From NCBI GenBank assembly GCA_002708765.1, contig PAPD01000027.1, positions 1 through 32,776 on the forward strand: a DNA stretch of 32,776 nucleotides. Direction: 5' to 3'. Positions 22,607 to 31,285 of this stretch are shown one piece after another. This stretch comes from Gammaproteobacteria bacterium (lineage in GTDB: Bacteria > Pseudomonadota > Gammaproteobacteria > Pseudomonadales > Azotimanducaceae). How positions within the stretch are numbered: position 1 is the stretch's first letter; each line of letters begins with the position of its first letter. The position numbers were made by a program, and so were the translations under genes. The notes beneath the pieces are model-generated. The model did not search any database and was not told where the DNA came from. It worked only from the letters and a program-made list of their open reading frames with translations.

Positions 22607-24406
22607 GTGCAAAAATTCTGGGATTATCTGACCGCCTTTAGAATCGGCCTATCAAACATATTGTTTCTATTAGTATTTGTAATTTTTATTGGCGTGCTTG
22701 GCTTCAGTGGCGGGTCATCAGAGATTGAAGACTCATCTATCCTCCGAATTAATCCTGATGGCATTATTGTAGAGCAAAAAACCGCTATTTCTCCCCTGAA
22801 CCAGCTAACTGGAGGAGGTCAGCAAAACACCGAGACCCTTGCAAGAGATGTGGTGAAAGCTATCAATACTGCAAAAACAGATGATGACATAAAGGGAATT
22901 TTCCTGGACCTTTCGGGAATGGAAGGGGGTAGCATGCCACTTCTCAACTCCATTGGTAAGGCGTTAGAAAAATTCAGGGAAACCCAGAAACCAGTATACG
23001 CCTATGGACTGGGATATAGTCAGAGCCAGTATTTTTTGGCCAGTTTTGCAGACAAAATCTACCTGAACTCCAGCAGTTTTCATTTTTCTGGTGGGCTTTC
23101 CTTAGACGGCTTAGGGGTATACCCGCTCTATATGAAGTCTGCTCTAGAAAAGCTGAAGATCAACGCTATTATTATTAAAGCGGGTGATTACAAAAGCGCC
23201 GGAGAAACCTTCGTAAGAGATCAAATGTCCGATTTCGCCAAAGAGGCGAACCAGAAATTTGTTGATGATCTATGGAAAGAATTTCTCAAGGTCATAGCGG
23301 CCAACAGAAAAATGAGCTTAGCCAGCCTCGAAAAATTTGTTAACGAAATGCCTAAACTGGTGGATACGGAGCCGTATTCGCCTAGCCAGTTACTAATCGA
23401 AACCGGTCTATTGGACGCAGTCCTTTCAAATCAAGACTGGAAAAAGAAACTGGAGAAAATTAGCGGGAAAGAGAAAGAAGATCGTTTAGTCAGCTACCGA
23501 GATTATCTGAGAGCTCGAGGACCCGAAACCCCAGATAATTACTCAGATAAAATAGCGGTTATTATCGCCAAAGGTGAAATTCTTACCGGCGATCATCCCG
23601 CAGGAACTATCGGGGGAGCCTCTCTATCAAAATTGATTAAACAGGCCAAAGAAGACTCGTCCATAAAAGCAGTAGTTCTTCGGATAGACTCAGGAGGCGG
23701 ATCGGCGGAAGCCTCAGAGCAAATTAGAGTTGCGCTGTCGGAGCTTCAAAGAAAAGGAATTCCAGTGGTGATTTCGATGGGTCAGGTCTCAGCTTCCGGA
23801 GGTTATTGGATATCGGCCACAGCGGATAAGATTTTTGCTGAGAGCACAACAATCACCGGCTCTATAGGGGTTATCACTATGATCGCTACACTTGAAAACT
23901 CTCTAGAGTTTCTCGGCTTAAACGTCGATGGCGTGGGATCCACAGATTTTGCCGATCCTTACAATCCACTAAGGGCGCCCAACCCTTCTATAATAAGACT
24001 TGCAGAACTATCAGTTAACGAGGTTTACAGGAAATTCATCTCCCTCGTAGCAGACGGCCGAAATATGCCTATCGAGCAAGTTGATTCGCTAGCTCAAGGT
24101 CGAGTTTGGTCTGCAAGTGACGCATTAACCCACAATTTGATCGATGAGATAGGCGATCTAGAGGATGCCGTAGCAGCCGCAGGTGAGTTGGCCGGTATCG
24201 AGAATTGGGACAGGATCTACCTTGAAAAAGAAAAAACCAGCGCCGAAAAAGTAATTGAAGAAATAATCAATCAGGCAGCAGGCGACGGGCGTGCCTTTCC
24301 GGGCATGCGGTTAAGAGAAGCCATTAAAGAGAGTGAAAAAATATTAAATACAATGGATAGCCCTCAGATACTTCTGAGGTGCCTGGAGTGCAACATCCGG
24401 CTATAG
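22607..24406 (+). CDS. sppA: Signal peptide peptidase SppA, 67-kDa type
   Basis: A 599-aa inner-membrane serine protease of the long (67K) SppA class that degrades cleaved signal peptides. One N-terminal membrane helix (about 13-33) is followed by two tandem protease-like domains. The catalytic dyad is visible: Lys196 in KAGDYKSAGETF of the first domain and Ser397 in SASGGYWISA of the second, as in E. coli SppA (Lys209, Ser409). VLRIDSGGGSAEAS is the conserved oxyanion-region block. The start is a GTG with a strong GAGGAGG site. It is convergent with the MATE gene, with 4 bp between the coding ends. Confidence 0.93.
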   Translation: MQKFWDYLTAFRIGLSNILFLLVFVIFIGVLGFSGGSSEIEDSSILRINPDGIIVEQKTAISPLNQLTGGGQQNTETLARDVVKAINTAKTDDDIKGIFLDLSGMEGGSMPLLNSIGKALEKFRETQKPVYAYGLGYSQSQYFLASFADKIYLNSSSFHFSGGLSLDGLGVYPLYMKSALEKLKINAIIIKAGDYKSAGETFVRDQMSDFAKEANQKFVDDLWKEFLKVIAANRKMSLASLEKFVNEMPKLVDTEPYSPSQLLIETGLLDAVLSNQDWKKKLEKISGKEKEDRLVSYRDYLRARGPETPDNYSDKIAVIIAKGEILTGDHPAGTIGGASLSKLIKQAKEDSSIKAVVLRIDSGGGSAEASEQIRVALSELQRKGIPVVISMGQVSASGGYWISATADKIFAESTTITGSIGVITMIATLENSLEFLGLNVDGVGSTDFADPYNPLRAPNPSIIRLAELSVNEVYRKFISLVADGRNMPIEQVDSLAQGRVWSASDALTHNLIDEIGDLEDAVAAAGELAGIENWDRIYLEKEKTSAEKVIEEIINQAAGDGRAFPGMRLREAIKESEKILNTMDSPQILLRCLECNIRL

Positions 24407-24410
24407 GCGT

Positions 24411-25823
24411 TCATTGAGCTCTCTCGCCTTTTAGTTTGTCCTCGCTGGGATTTTGATTAAAGCGACTCTCGGTTTCGATAAAGACCTGCTGCCATTTGCC
24501 ACTCCGAAAGCGATAAACAAGCATAAAAGCTTTTACTACGTAATCCCCGATCAAGGCTGCATATATCCATTCTACTGAGAACTGGGCCTGGACAAATAGT
24601 GCTGCGAGCCCTACCCTGACGCCGCACAATCCAATCATAGTGGTTATTAACGGGAACCGAGTATCTCCGGCGCCCCGTAAGCACCCTCCCAGGGTAAATT
24701 CTACCGCCATAAGCGGCTGAACCAGAGCCATGATATATATGAAAACCACTGTTAGACGAACTACCTCATCATCGTCTATGAGATAACGTGCTATTTCTTC
24801 GGCAAAAAGAGCAATAACTAGCCCGAATAAAACCATACTAATAATCGACAACCAAAGAGCTTGCCAACCACTCGTTAAGGCTCCTCTATTGTCTCCGGCT
24901 CCTAGGTTCTGGCCAACCAGAGTCGCCCCCGCTACAGAAAAACCAAAACCTACCACAAACGAAAACGATAACACTTGCACTCCAACTCCATAGGCTGCAT
25001 AAGGAGCCGTCCCAAAAAAAGCTATAAACCACAAAAATGCGACAAACCCGATCTGGAAAACAAACTGCTCTAATCCAGCGGGATAACCTATATGTACTAG
25101 CTGACGTACTCTATTCCTCGTAACTGCTCCTGCACTGGCTATCGGCAAAGTGACTTTATTTCCGTAGTATAAGTAGAGAAAAATTACAGTTCCCACAGTA
25201 AAAGAAACTCCGCCCGCTAGAGCCGCGCCTATAACTCCAAAACCAGGGGAAAAAGAGGTTCCGTGAACTAAGCCATTTACTAGAAACACATTAAGGATAT
25301 TTGTGATAATGCCGATCCAGAGCGGCGTTTTGACGTCACCGATAGCCCGCATCGCTGCAGATATGATTAGGTTTACGGAGAATATAACGTTAAAAAAACT
25401 GAGGTAGCGGATATAGTCTGCAGCTAACCTTGTAGGAACCTCAGGCAAACCGAAAATACTGGCTATCTCATACGGAAAAATGAGGCAAGGCGCCATAAGA
25501 CAAAAGGCTACCCCATTGCTTATCCATAACGAGACGCTGGTAACCCGAGCCGCCTCGTCATAGTCCTTGGCACCCCAAGCTCGAGCAACCAGGGCAGTAG
25601 TTCCTGCTGAAATAGCCATTAAAACAGCAAAAAGAGCAAAAAAAACTCTTTGTCCTGTGGCAACTGCTGCTACCGCATCAGCTCCCAGAGTCCCCACTAC
25701 TTTTATACTGACAATTCCGATAATCGAGAACAAGAGATTATTGAGGATCGCAGGCCATGCAAGCTCCCATATACCGAAATCGACACCGTGTTCTTTATTA
25801 TCGTCAAGGTCTAATTCTTTAAT
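24411..25823 (-). CDS. MATE family efflux transporter (start codon uncertain)
   Basis: A multidrug/toxin extrusion antiporter with about twelve membrane helices, exporting cationic or organic compounds with Na+ or H+ influx. Typical blocks are TGQRVFFALFAVLMAISAGT, VARAWGAKD and VGQNLGAGD in the second half. The first canonical start is TTG at 25733 (440 aa), but the frame stays open upstream and encodes ELAWPAILNNLL just before it, which is the standard first helix of MATE proteins, so translation must begin earlier. Between the in-frame stop at 25842-25844 and 25733 there is no ATG, GTG or TTG. An ATT at 25823-25821 with GAGG 10 nt upstream is the best candidate (470 aa). A sequence error or loss of the start codon is an alternative. 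Confidence 0.85.
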   Translation of the reverse strand: MKELDLDDNKEHGVDFGIWELAWPAILNNLLFSIIGIVSIKVVGTLGADAVAAVATGQRVFFALFAVLMAISAGTTALVARAWGAKDYDEAARVTSVSLWISNGVAFCLMAPCLIFPYEIASIFGLPEVPTRLAADYIRYLSFFNVIFSVNLIISAAMRAIGDVKTPLWIGIITNILNVFLVNGLVHGTSFSPGFGVIGAALAGGVSFTVGTVIFLYLYYGNKVTLPIASAGAVTRNRVRQLVHIGYPAGLEQFVFQIGFVAFLWFIAFFGTAPYAAYGVGVQVLSFSFVVGFGFSVAGATLVGQNLGAGDNRGALTSGWQALWLSIISMVLFGLVIALFAEEIARYLIDDDEVVRLTVVFIYIMALVQPLMAVEFTLGGCLRGAGDTRFPLITTMIGLCGVRVGLAALFVQAQFSVEWIYAALIGDYVVKAFMLVYRFRSGKWQQVFIETESRFNQNPSEDKLKGERAQ

Positions 25824-25926
25824 AGTATTTAATCCTCGAAATTATTATCGCGTGGACAATCGGGAATTGTTCCAAGATTCCTCGATAAGGTAGTGAAGAC
25901 AGGCGAGATAATTCGGAAACAGCTAA

Positions 25927-27714
25927 TCAGGAAATTTTTACCGCGTGATCAATTTCTTGCTCAGCCAAGGGGATATTAACAGAGAAAACAGATCCTTTTC
26001 CCAATTGACTATCGACCGAAACCCCGCCTTTATGTGCCTGAGCAATATGCTTTACTATTGCCCAGCCGAGACCAGTACCTCCAACAGAACCCGCTCGCGC
26101 TTTATCAACCCTGTAAAATCTTTCGAATATCCGTTGAGTTTCTTCCGCAGAAATCCCTATCCCGCTATCTTCAACCTCCACAAAAGCGCTCGATCTTTTC
26201 TTATAAAGTCTTACTTCGACTTTTCCCTCTTCAATATTATACTTAATTGCATTGTCTACAAGGTTAGCAATGAGCTGGTTCAATGCTTCTGAATCTCCGT
26301 CAACTTCCAAAGGCTCAGATTCGATTTTTAAGTTAATATCTAGTCCTGCGTCACCAGCGTCATAAGACTTGGTAACATAGATTTTTCTTGCAAGTTCAGC
26401 CAGATCAATTCTAGAAAGATTGCTATCTGCTTCTGCCGAGTCAAACCTTGATAGATGCAAAAGGTCTTGGACAACTGCATCAAGACGAATTGCCTGAGAA
26501 TTTATTCGGTTAATAAAACGGTTAACTACCTCTTCCGGCATTCTAGGGTCATCGATTATCGTTTCAACTAGCCCCCTGATAGCAGAAATAGGGGTCTTTA
26601 GTTCATGAGAGGCATTGGCAACAAAATCACTACGCACCTTTTCCAGGTGCATCTTTTCAGTGATATCTTCTAGCACCATAATCCCGCCGCTGGGTTCTTC
26701 TTTGTCTGATGTCATCAGAAGACAACAACATTCAAATGTTCTCTCGCCAAATTTAACGGTAGCGGTCAAATTACTTTGTTCGCTCAAGCATTTTTCTACC
26801 GCTGTCTTTATTTGACGGGACGCCGGTAGCTCGTAAAAATTTCTGTTCAGCGCCTGCTCTACATTCAATGAAAGCATAGATAAAGCGGCATCGTTTATGT
26901 GAAGAACTCGCTGTTCCAGATCAAACGCGATCACTCCCTCCGTTAATCCAGATAAGACTGCCGCAAGTTGATTGCGGTTTTTAGTTAGCTCGTCGATTCT
27001 TTGCTGTCCACCTAACGCAATTTCGTTAATAATTTCCGACAGTTGGCCAATATCGAAACGCCTATTAGGCAATCTCACCTGATACTGCTGTTGCGCAATC
27101 GCGTAGGCTCTTCTCGTAACCTTCGCAATCGGATTAAGCAACCGGTAGGCCAAATAATAAGCTATCATCAAAAGACCTAACCCGATTGCACCGCCGCTTG
27201 CATATATCATGTTTCTTAGCGTTCCCACCTCATCATCTACGACTCTATACGGCAGAGCTAGACGAAGAAACCCGGCCTTTCCAGAAGGGGAGGTAAGCCT
27301 GATCGCAACGTAAACCATGTCCATTTTCAAGGCATCACTATATCTTAGAGAAAAACCGAACGAAGAGGCACTAGAAGCAACTATCTCAGGCCGATCAAGC
27401 TGATTCATCATTTTTGCCGGGGCAGAGTCGGTATCAGCCAGCACCTTGCCTTCAGAATCGACAATAGTTATACGTGCCATTACACCTGGGGTTGTTCCTT
27501 CAAGTAATTTGATCGGTAACGATTCTTCTGTGTCTAGGTAGGAAGAGAGTGAATCTGCCAGCGACAGGCTCTGGTCGAAAAGAGCTCCTTGAATGCGCTT
27601 CAAAGCACTCTGTTCAACCTGGCTCCCGACGAAAAATCCAAAAATAATAGAACTCACAGCCATAAAAAGGGCCATGCTCCCCCAAACTTTCCATAAAAAT
27701 CGTGATTTAAGCAT
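25927..27714 (-). CDS. phoR: PhoR-type sensor histidine kinase
   Basis: A 595-aa membrane kinase. Order of parts: TM1 (about 8-30), an extracytoplasmic sensor segment (31-165), TM2 (about 168-190), a HAMP linker (190-242), a PAS domain (245-350), HisKA with FVANASHELKTPISAIRG (His370), and HATPase with NLVDNAIKYN (N box), DSGIGIS (G1) and IFERFYRVDKAR. The G2 box reads GTGLGWAIVKH, with Trp where Leu is usual. The presence of a sizeable periplasmic sensor makes it longer than E. coli PhoR (431 aa). It follows phoB by 21 bp (with the alternative phoB start making no difference), so the pair is an operon. Phosphate sensing is inferred from family and pairing; no pst or phoU genes are here. Confidence 0.82.
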   Translation of the reverse strand: MLKSRFLWKVWGSMALFMAVSSIIFGFFVGSQVEQSALKRIQGALFDQSLSLADSLSSYLDTEESLPIKLLEGTTPGVMARITIVDSEGKVLADTDSAPAKMMNQLDRPEIVASSASSFGFSLRYSDALKMDMVYVAIRLTSPSGKAGFLRLALPYRVVDDEVGTLRNMIYASGGAIGLGLLMIAYYLAYRLLNPIAKVTRRAYAIAQQQYQVRLPNRRFDIGQLSEIINEIALGGQQRIDELTKNRNQLAAVLSGLTEGVIAFDLEQRVLHINDAALSMLSLNVEQALNRNFYELPASRQIKTAVEKCLSEQSNLTATVKFGERTFECCCLLMTSDKEEPSGGIMVLEDITEKMHLEKVRSDFVANASHELKTPISAIRGLVETIIDDPRMPEEVVNRFINRINSQAIRLDAVVQDLLHLSRFDSAEADSNLSRIDLAELARKIYVTKSYDAGDAGLDINLKIESEPLEVDGDSEALNQLIANLVDNAIKYNIEEGKVEVRLYKKRSSAFVEVEDSGIGISAEETQRIFERFYRVDKARAGSVGGTGLGWAIVKHIAQAHKGGVSVDSQLGKGSVFSVNIPLAEQEIDHAVKIS

Positions 27715-27735
27715 TATTTTCTTGGGCGTTAGTTA

Positions 27736-28431
27736 TCAATTTTCAACGAACCGATAACCAACACCTCGAATAGTTTCAATCATGCTACTGTATTCTTTTC
27801 CGAGTTTTTTCCTCACAGAGCGAATGTGGACATCTATATTCCGGTCAACGACAACTACTCCAAGACCGATCACCTGGTTAAGCAATTGTTCTCTGCTAAA
27901 AGCTCTTCCGCGCGACGACGCAAGTGCATAGAGGATTTTGAATTCCGTCGACGTGAGATTGATAGAAAGATCTCCGATTTTTACTTCATGTCTTGCAACG
28001 TCTATTACAAGCTCTCTAATAACGACGCGCTGGGAATCATTTTCTTTTCTAGCGGTTCCTCTCCTAAGCACGGCTTTGATTCTCGCTAAAAGCTCTCTTG
28101 GGCTAAAAGGTTTTGCTAGATAATCATCTGCCCCCATCTCAAGACCGATCACCACATCACTCTCTTCTCCTTTTGCAGAAATAATAATAATTGGTATCTC
28201 TCGAGTGGAGGGATCAGATTTCATTTGCTGGCATATCGATAGCCCATCCAGACCTGGTAACATCAGATCGAGAATCACGATATCAGGGAGCTGGTTTCTT
28301 ATAAGATTCAGCCCCTCATCCCCCCTATTCTTCGAGGTTACAGTGTAACCTTCACGCTTAAGGTTATAACTGACGACTTCGACGATATCAGGCTCATCCT
28401 CAACAACTACAACATTTTTACCATTAATCAC
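27736..28431 (-). CDS. phoB: PhoB-type response regulator
   Basis: A roughly 231-aa OmpR/PhoB-family regulator. The receiver domain shows VVVVEDEPDI at the acidic pocket, ILDLMLPGLDG around the phosphorylated Asp, IISAKGEESD with the conserved Lys, and a winged-helix DNA-binding domain ending VDVHIRSVRKKLG and IRGVGYRF. I place the start at GTG 28431 because GGAG lies 6 nt upstream; an in-frame TTG at 28443 adds four residues but has no ribosome binding site. It precedes phoR by 21 bp. No clear Pho box (CTGTCAT repeats) is visible in the 77-90 bp upstream of it, so autoregulation is not supported by the sequence. Confidence 0.85.
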   Translation of the reverse strand: MINGKNVVVVEDEPDIVEVVSYNLKREGYTVTSKNRGDEGLNLIRNQLPDIVILDLMLPGLDGLSICQQMKSDPSTREIPIIIISAKGEESDVVIGLEMGADDYLAKPFSPRELLARIKAVLRRGTARKENDSQRVVIRELVIDVARHEVKIGDLSINLTSTEFKILYALASSRGRAFSREQLLNQVIGLGVVVVDRNIDVHIRSVRKKLGKEYSSMIETIRGVGYRFVEN

Positions 28432-28520
28432 ATCGAACTCCAAAGCACGAGGGGACCTTTTTTATAACCAAAAAGCAGAAAAGCAATGTAAATAACCGAG
28501 AAAATATCACTGTTCTATAG

Positions 28521-29732
28521 TCATTGAAGTTTTTTGAATACCAACACCGCGTTGGTTCCACCAAAACCGAAGCTATTAGACATGACAGTTGACAAACCAG
28601 CAGAATCGATTCTCTCAGTAACAATTGGGGCTTCTTCAATGCCAGGATCTTTGTTAAAAATATTGGCACTTCCCGAGATAAAATCATTTTCTAGCATAAG
28701 CAAGGAATAAATAGCTTCATGGACACCAGCAGCCCCTAAAGAATGTCCCGACAAGGATTTTGTCGAACTTATTTTGGGCACGTCCTGACCAAACACCCTT
28801 CTTATCGCAGCTATTTCAGGCGGATCACCTGCTGGAGTACTTGTTCCATGAGCGTTTATGTAATCTACCTTCGAGTCAACCCCAGCCAGGGCAGCACGAA
28901 TAGCTCTTTCTCCTCCTTCACCGGAAGGCGCGACCATATCATACCCATCGGACGTTGCTCCGTAACCAACGATTTCGGCATAAATATGGGCCCCTCGTTC
29001 CAAGGCATGGCTCAATTCTTCTACAACCACAAAACCTCCACCTCCAGCTATAACAAAACCATCTCTGTCTTGATCATACGGCCGAGAGGCAGTTTCGGGA
29101 CTTTCGTTACGAGTAGAAAGGGCTCCCATAGCATCGAACAGAGCTGACATCGACCAATGCTCCTCTTCACCACCACCCGCAAAAACTATGTCCTGCTTGC
29201 CAAGCTGGATAAGCTCAAGGGCATGCCCGATGCAGTGGGCACTAGTGGAGCACGCCGACGTAATAGAGTAATTCACTCCCTTGATCTTGTAAGGCGTAGC
29301 CAAACAGGCCGATATCGTAGAACTCATGGTCCTAGTAACCCTATAAGGTCCAACTCTCTTAAGGCCTTTTTCTCTAAGAATATCTGCTGCTTCGGTTAGA
29401 TTTGAGGACGAAGCACCACCCGAACCAGCTACGATCCCGGTTCTATCATTAGAGACCTCGTCGTCTTTTAAATTCGCATCCTTAATCGCTTCCGCCATAG
29501 ATACATAGGCATATGCAGCAGCATCGCCCATAAATCTTCGAAGCTTACGATCAATCAGCGACTCCACATCAATTTCGATACCACCTGCTATATGGCTCTT
29601 CAACCCCATGTCCCGGTATGCTTCCTGAAATTTAATTCCTGAACGAGATTTCTTTAAGGAATCCAACGTATCGCTAACGTTATTTCCCAGAGGGGAAACA
29701 ATCCCCATACCAGATATGACTGCTCTTCTCAT
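28521..29732 (-). CDS. fabB: Beta-ketoacyl-ACP synthase I
   Basis: A 403-aa thiolase-fold condensing enzyme that elongates fatty acids, including the cis-3-decenoyl-ACP made by FabA. The catalytic triad is Cys161 ([15 protein letters not shown]), a His in [11 protein letters not shown] and a His in [11 protein letters not shown]; the N-terminus [17 protein letters not shown] and the C-terminal [14 protein letters not shown] are family hallmarks. The start is ATG 29732, four bases after the fabA stop; an upstream in-frame TTG would overlap fabA and is less likely. Length agrees with E. coli FabB (406). The tight fabA-fabB order is the classic unsaturated fatty acid operon of gammaproteobacteria. 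Confidence 0.94.
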   Translation of the reverse strand: MRRAVISGMGIVSPLGNNVSDTLDSLKKSRSGIKFQEAYRDMGLKSHIAGGIEIDVESLIDRKLRRFMGDAAAYAYVSMAEAIKDANLKDDEVSNDRTGIVAGSGGASSSNLTEAADILREKGLKRVGPYRVTRTMSSTISACLATPYKIKGVNYSITSACSTSAHCIGHALELIQLGKQDIVFAGGGEEEHWSMSALFDAMGALSTRNESPETASRPYDQDRDGFVIAGGGGFVVVEELSHALERGAHIYAEIVGYGATSDGYDMVAPSGEGGERAIRAALAGVDSKVDYINAHGTSTPAGDPPEIAAIRRVFGQDVPKISSTKSLSGHSLGAAGVHEAIYSLLMLENDFISGSANIFNKDPGIEEAPIVTERIDSAGLSTVMSNSFGFGGTNAVLVFKKLQ

Positions 29733-29736
29733 GTGA

Positions 29737-30300
29737 TCACCCAAAACCTTCAAGGTTAGTGAAGAGTCCCACTTTCACTTCCTCGGCTGTATAGATCTGT
29801 TTCTCGTCAACAAGGACTCGACAATCTGCTATCCCTACGACGGCTTTACCTTCGCGGACTCTTTTCAAATCAATGACGTACTTGAGCAACCTTGACTGGG
29901 GAAGGACTTGACCGCGAAAGTTTACCCTTCCACAGCCTAAAGCCCTTCCTCGTCCTCGATTTCCTTTCCAGGCCAAGAAAAACCCTACAAGTTGCCAAAG
30001 GGCGTCCAGACCTAGACAACCTGGCATTACAGGGTCGCCGACAAAATGGCAATCAAAGAACCAGAGATCTTCTGATATGTCCATCTCAGCCACTATCTCG
30101 CCTTTGCCGTATAAGCCGCCATCCTGATTAATAGTTATGATGCGGTCAATCATCAGCATCCGGTCAATAGGCAGTTGAGCTCTTCCAGGACCAAACAAGA
30201 CGCCCATTCCACATTCTAACAACTCGCTCTTCGAAAAGCTGTGTTGATCAATCAGGGATTCGTCTTTCGGCAAGATTTCAGCGGGTTCATATTCAGCCAT
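29737..30300 (-). CDS. fabA: 3-hydroxydecanoyl-ACP dehydratase/isomerase
   Basis: A 187-aa hot-dog-fold enzyme that dehydrates 3-hydroxydecanoyl-ACP and isomerises the trans-2 product to cis-3-decenoyl-ACP, introducing the double bond of anaerobic unsaturated fatty acid synthesis. The active-site segment [22 protein letters not shown] carries His85 and Asp99 (His70 and Asp84 in E. coli). About 15 residues longer than E. coli FabA at the N-terminus. There is no clear Shine-Dalgarno before the ATG. A 15-bp palindrome sits 19-33 bp upstream and probably controls it. fabB follows four bases after the stop. Divergent from lpxA. Confidence 0.94.
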   Translation of the reverse strand: MAEYEPAEILPKDESLIDQHSFSKSELLECGMGVLFGPGRAQLPIDRMLMIDRIITINQDGGLYGKGEIVAEMDISEDLWFFDCHFVGDPVMPGCLGLDALWQLVGFFLAWKGNRGRGRALGCGRVNFRGQVLPQSRLLKYVIDLKRVREGKAVVGIADCRVLVDEKQIYTAEEVKVGLFTNLEGFG

Positions 30301-30318
30301 TTTGATATGTGTTCACAA

Positions 30319-30333
30319 CAGTATTTTATACTG
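30319..30333. promoter_or_regulatory. Palindrome CAGTATTTTATACTG (copy 2, fabA upstream)
   Basis: A 15-bp perfect palindrome with six-base arms and a 3-bp centre lies 19-33 bp upstream of the fabA start. Read on the minus strand its core is AGTATAAAATACT, identical over 13 bp to the element at 22529-22541. The TATAAA in it is well placed as a fabA -10 box, so a bound protein would block transcription. It does not match the FadR or FabR consensus I know from E. coli. Confidence 0.5.
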
Positions 30334-30460
30334 AGGCACCTAACTCCAAAAATTAAATTATATCACCGGGTGCCCAAAACGCTATAACCTGCTAGATTAG
30401 TGATGCTCCATAAAAAAATAAACATTGATTTCTACTCTCGATCTGGTAAGAACTAGCAAA

Positions 30461-31276
30461 ATGATCCAAATCCATAAACATGCAGTAGTAGATAAAACGG
30501 CAGAGCTAGGAGAAAACTCCGAGATAGGTCCTTTCTGCACAGTAGCCGCAAACACCAAGATCGGGGCCAACACAAAACTTCGTTCCCATGTCGTAGTCGA
30601 GCCATTTACAAAAATTGGAGACAACTGCGATATCTTTCCTTACGTAACCCTAGGAATGCAATCGCAAGATCTAAAATACATTCAAGGATCTACTACCTAT
30701 ACTGAAATCGGCGACAGGAACATTATTCGGGAATTCGTTAGTGTGCATAGCGGAACGGAGCCAGGATCATTTACAAGTATTGGAAACGACTGTGCCCTTC
30801 TTTCTCACTCACATGTAGCGCACAACTGTTATGTAGGAAATAACGTTGTAATGAGCCACGGCGCGACGCTTGGCGGCCATGTCGTTATCGGGGACCACGC
30901 TAATATTGGGGGACTATCCGCAATACATCAGTTTTGTCAGGTTGGTAAGGCTGCAATGATTGCAGGAATGGCTAGAACAATCCAGGATGTTCTGCCTTTT
31001 ACAATAGCCGAGGGCACTCCAGCCCACATGCGAGTAATAAACAAAGTAGGTATGGAAAGAGCAGGATACAGTGTGGCCGAAATATCCGAGGTGCGAAAAG
31101 CCTTTCGTGTTCTTTTCATGAGAGAACTACGCCTAGAAGATGCCGTCGTGCAGGTCGAGGAATCTTTCCCTAAATCAGATAGCATCAAGCTAATGATTGA
31201 CGCTGTTAGGGCTTCCCAAAGGGGCCTAGCAAGACCTGAATCGGCTACGTACGAAATTAACGTAGCAGACGTTTGA
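30461..31276 (+). CDS. lpxA: Acyl-ACP--UDP-N-acetylglucosamine O-acyltransferase
   Basis: A 271-aa left-handed beta-helix enzyme that transfers a 3-hydroxyacyl chain from ACP to UDP-GlcNAc, the first step of lipid A synthesis. Hexapeptide repeats run from about residue 5 to 180; the catalytic-histidine block LLSHSHVAHNCYVGNN holds His118 and His121 (His122 and His125 in E. coli), followed by GATLGGHVVIGDHANIGG and HQFCQVG. The C-terminal helical domain includes GMERAGYS. ATG 30461 is preferred to an in-frame TTG at 30425 because it gives the usual N-terminus (IHKHAVVDKTAELG). It is not in the usual lpxD-fabZ-lpxA-lpxB cluster, but faces fabA across 160 bp. Confidence 0.93.
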   Translation: MIQIHKHAVVDKTAELGENSEIGPFCTVAANTKIGANTKLRSHVVVEPFTKIGDNCDIFPYVTLGMQSQDLKYIQGSTTYTEIGDRNIIREFVSVHSGTEPGSFTSIGNDCALLSHSHVAHNCYVGNNVVMSHGATLGGHVVIGDHANIGGLSAIHQFCQVGKAAMIAGMARTIQDVLPFTIAEGTPAHMRVINKVGMERAGYSVAEISEVRKAFRVLFMRELRLEDAVVQVEESFPKSDSIKLMIDAVRASQRGLARPESATYEINVADV

Positions 31277-31285
31277 GTTCGGCTT

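Noticed and set aside
28432..28520. Pho box upstream of phoB
   Set aside because: I looked for CTGTCAT-type direct repeats on both strands and found none convincing.
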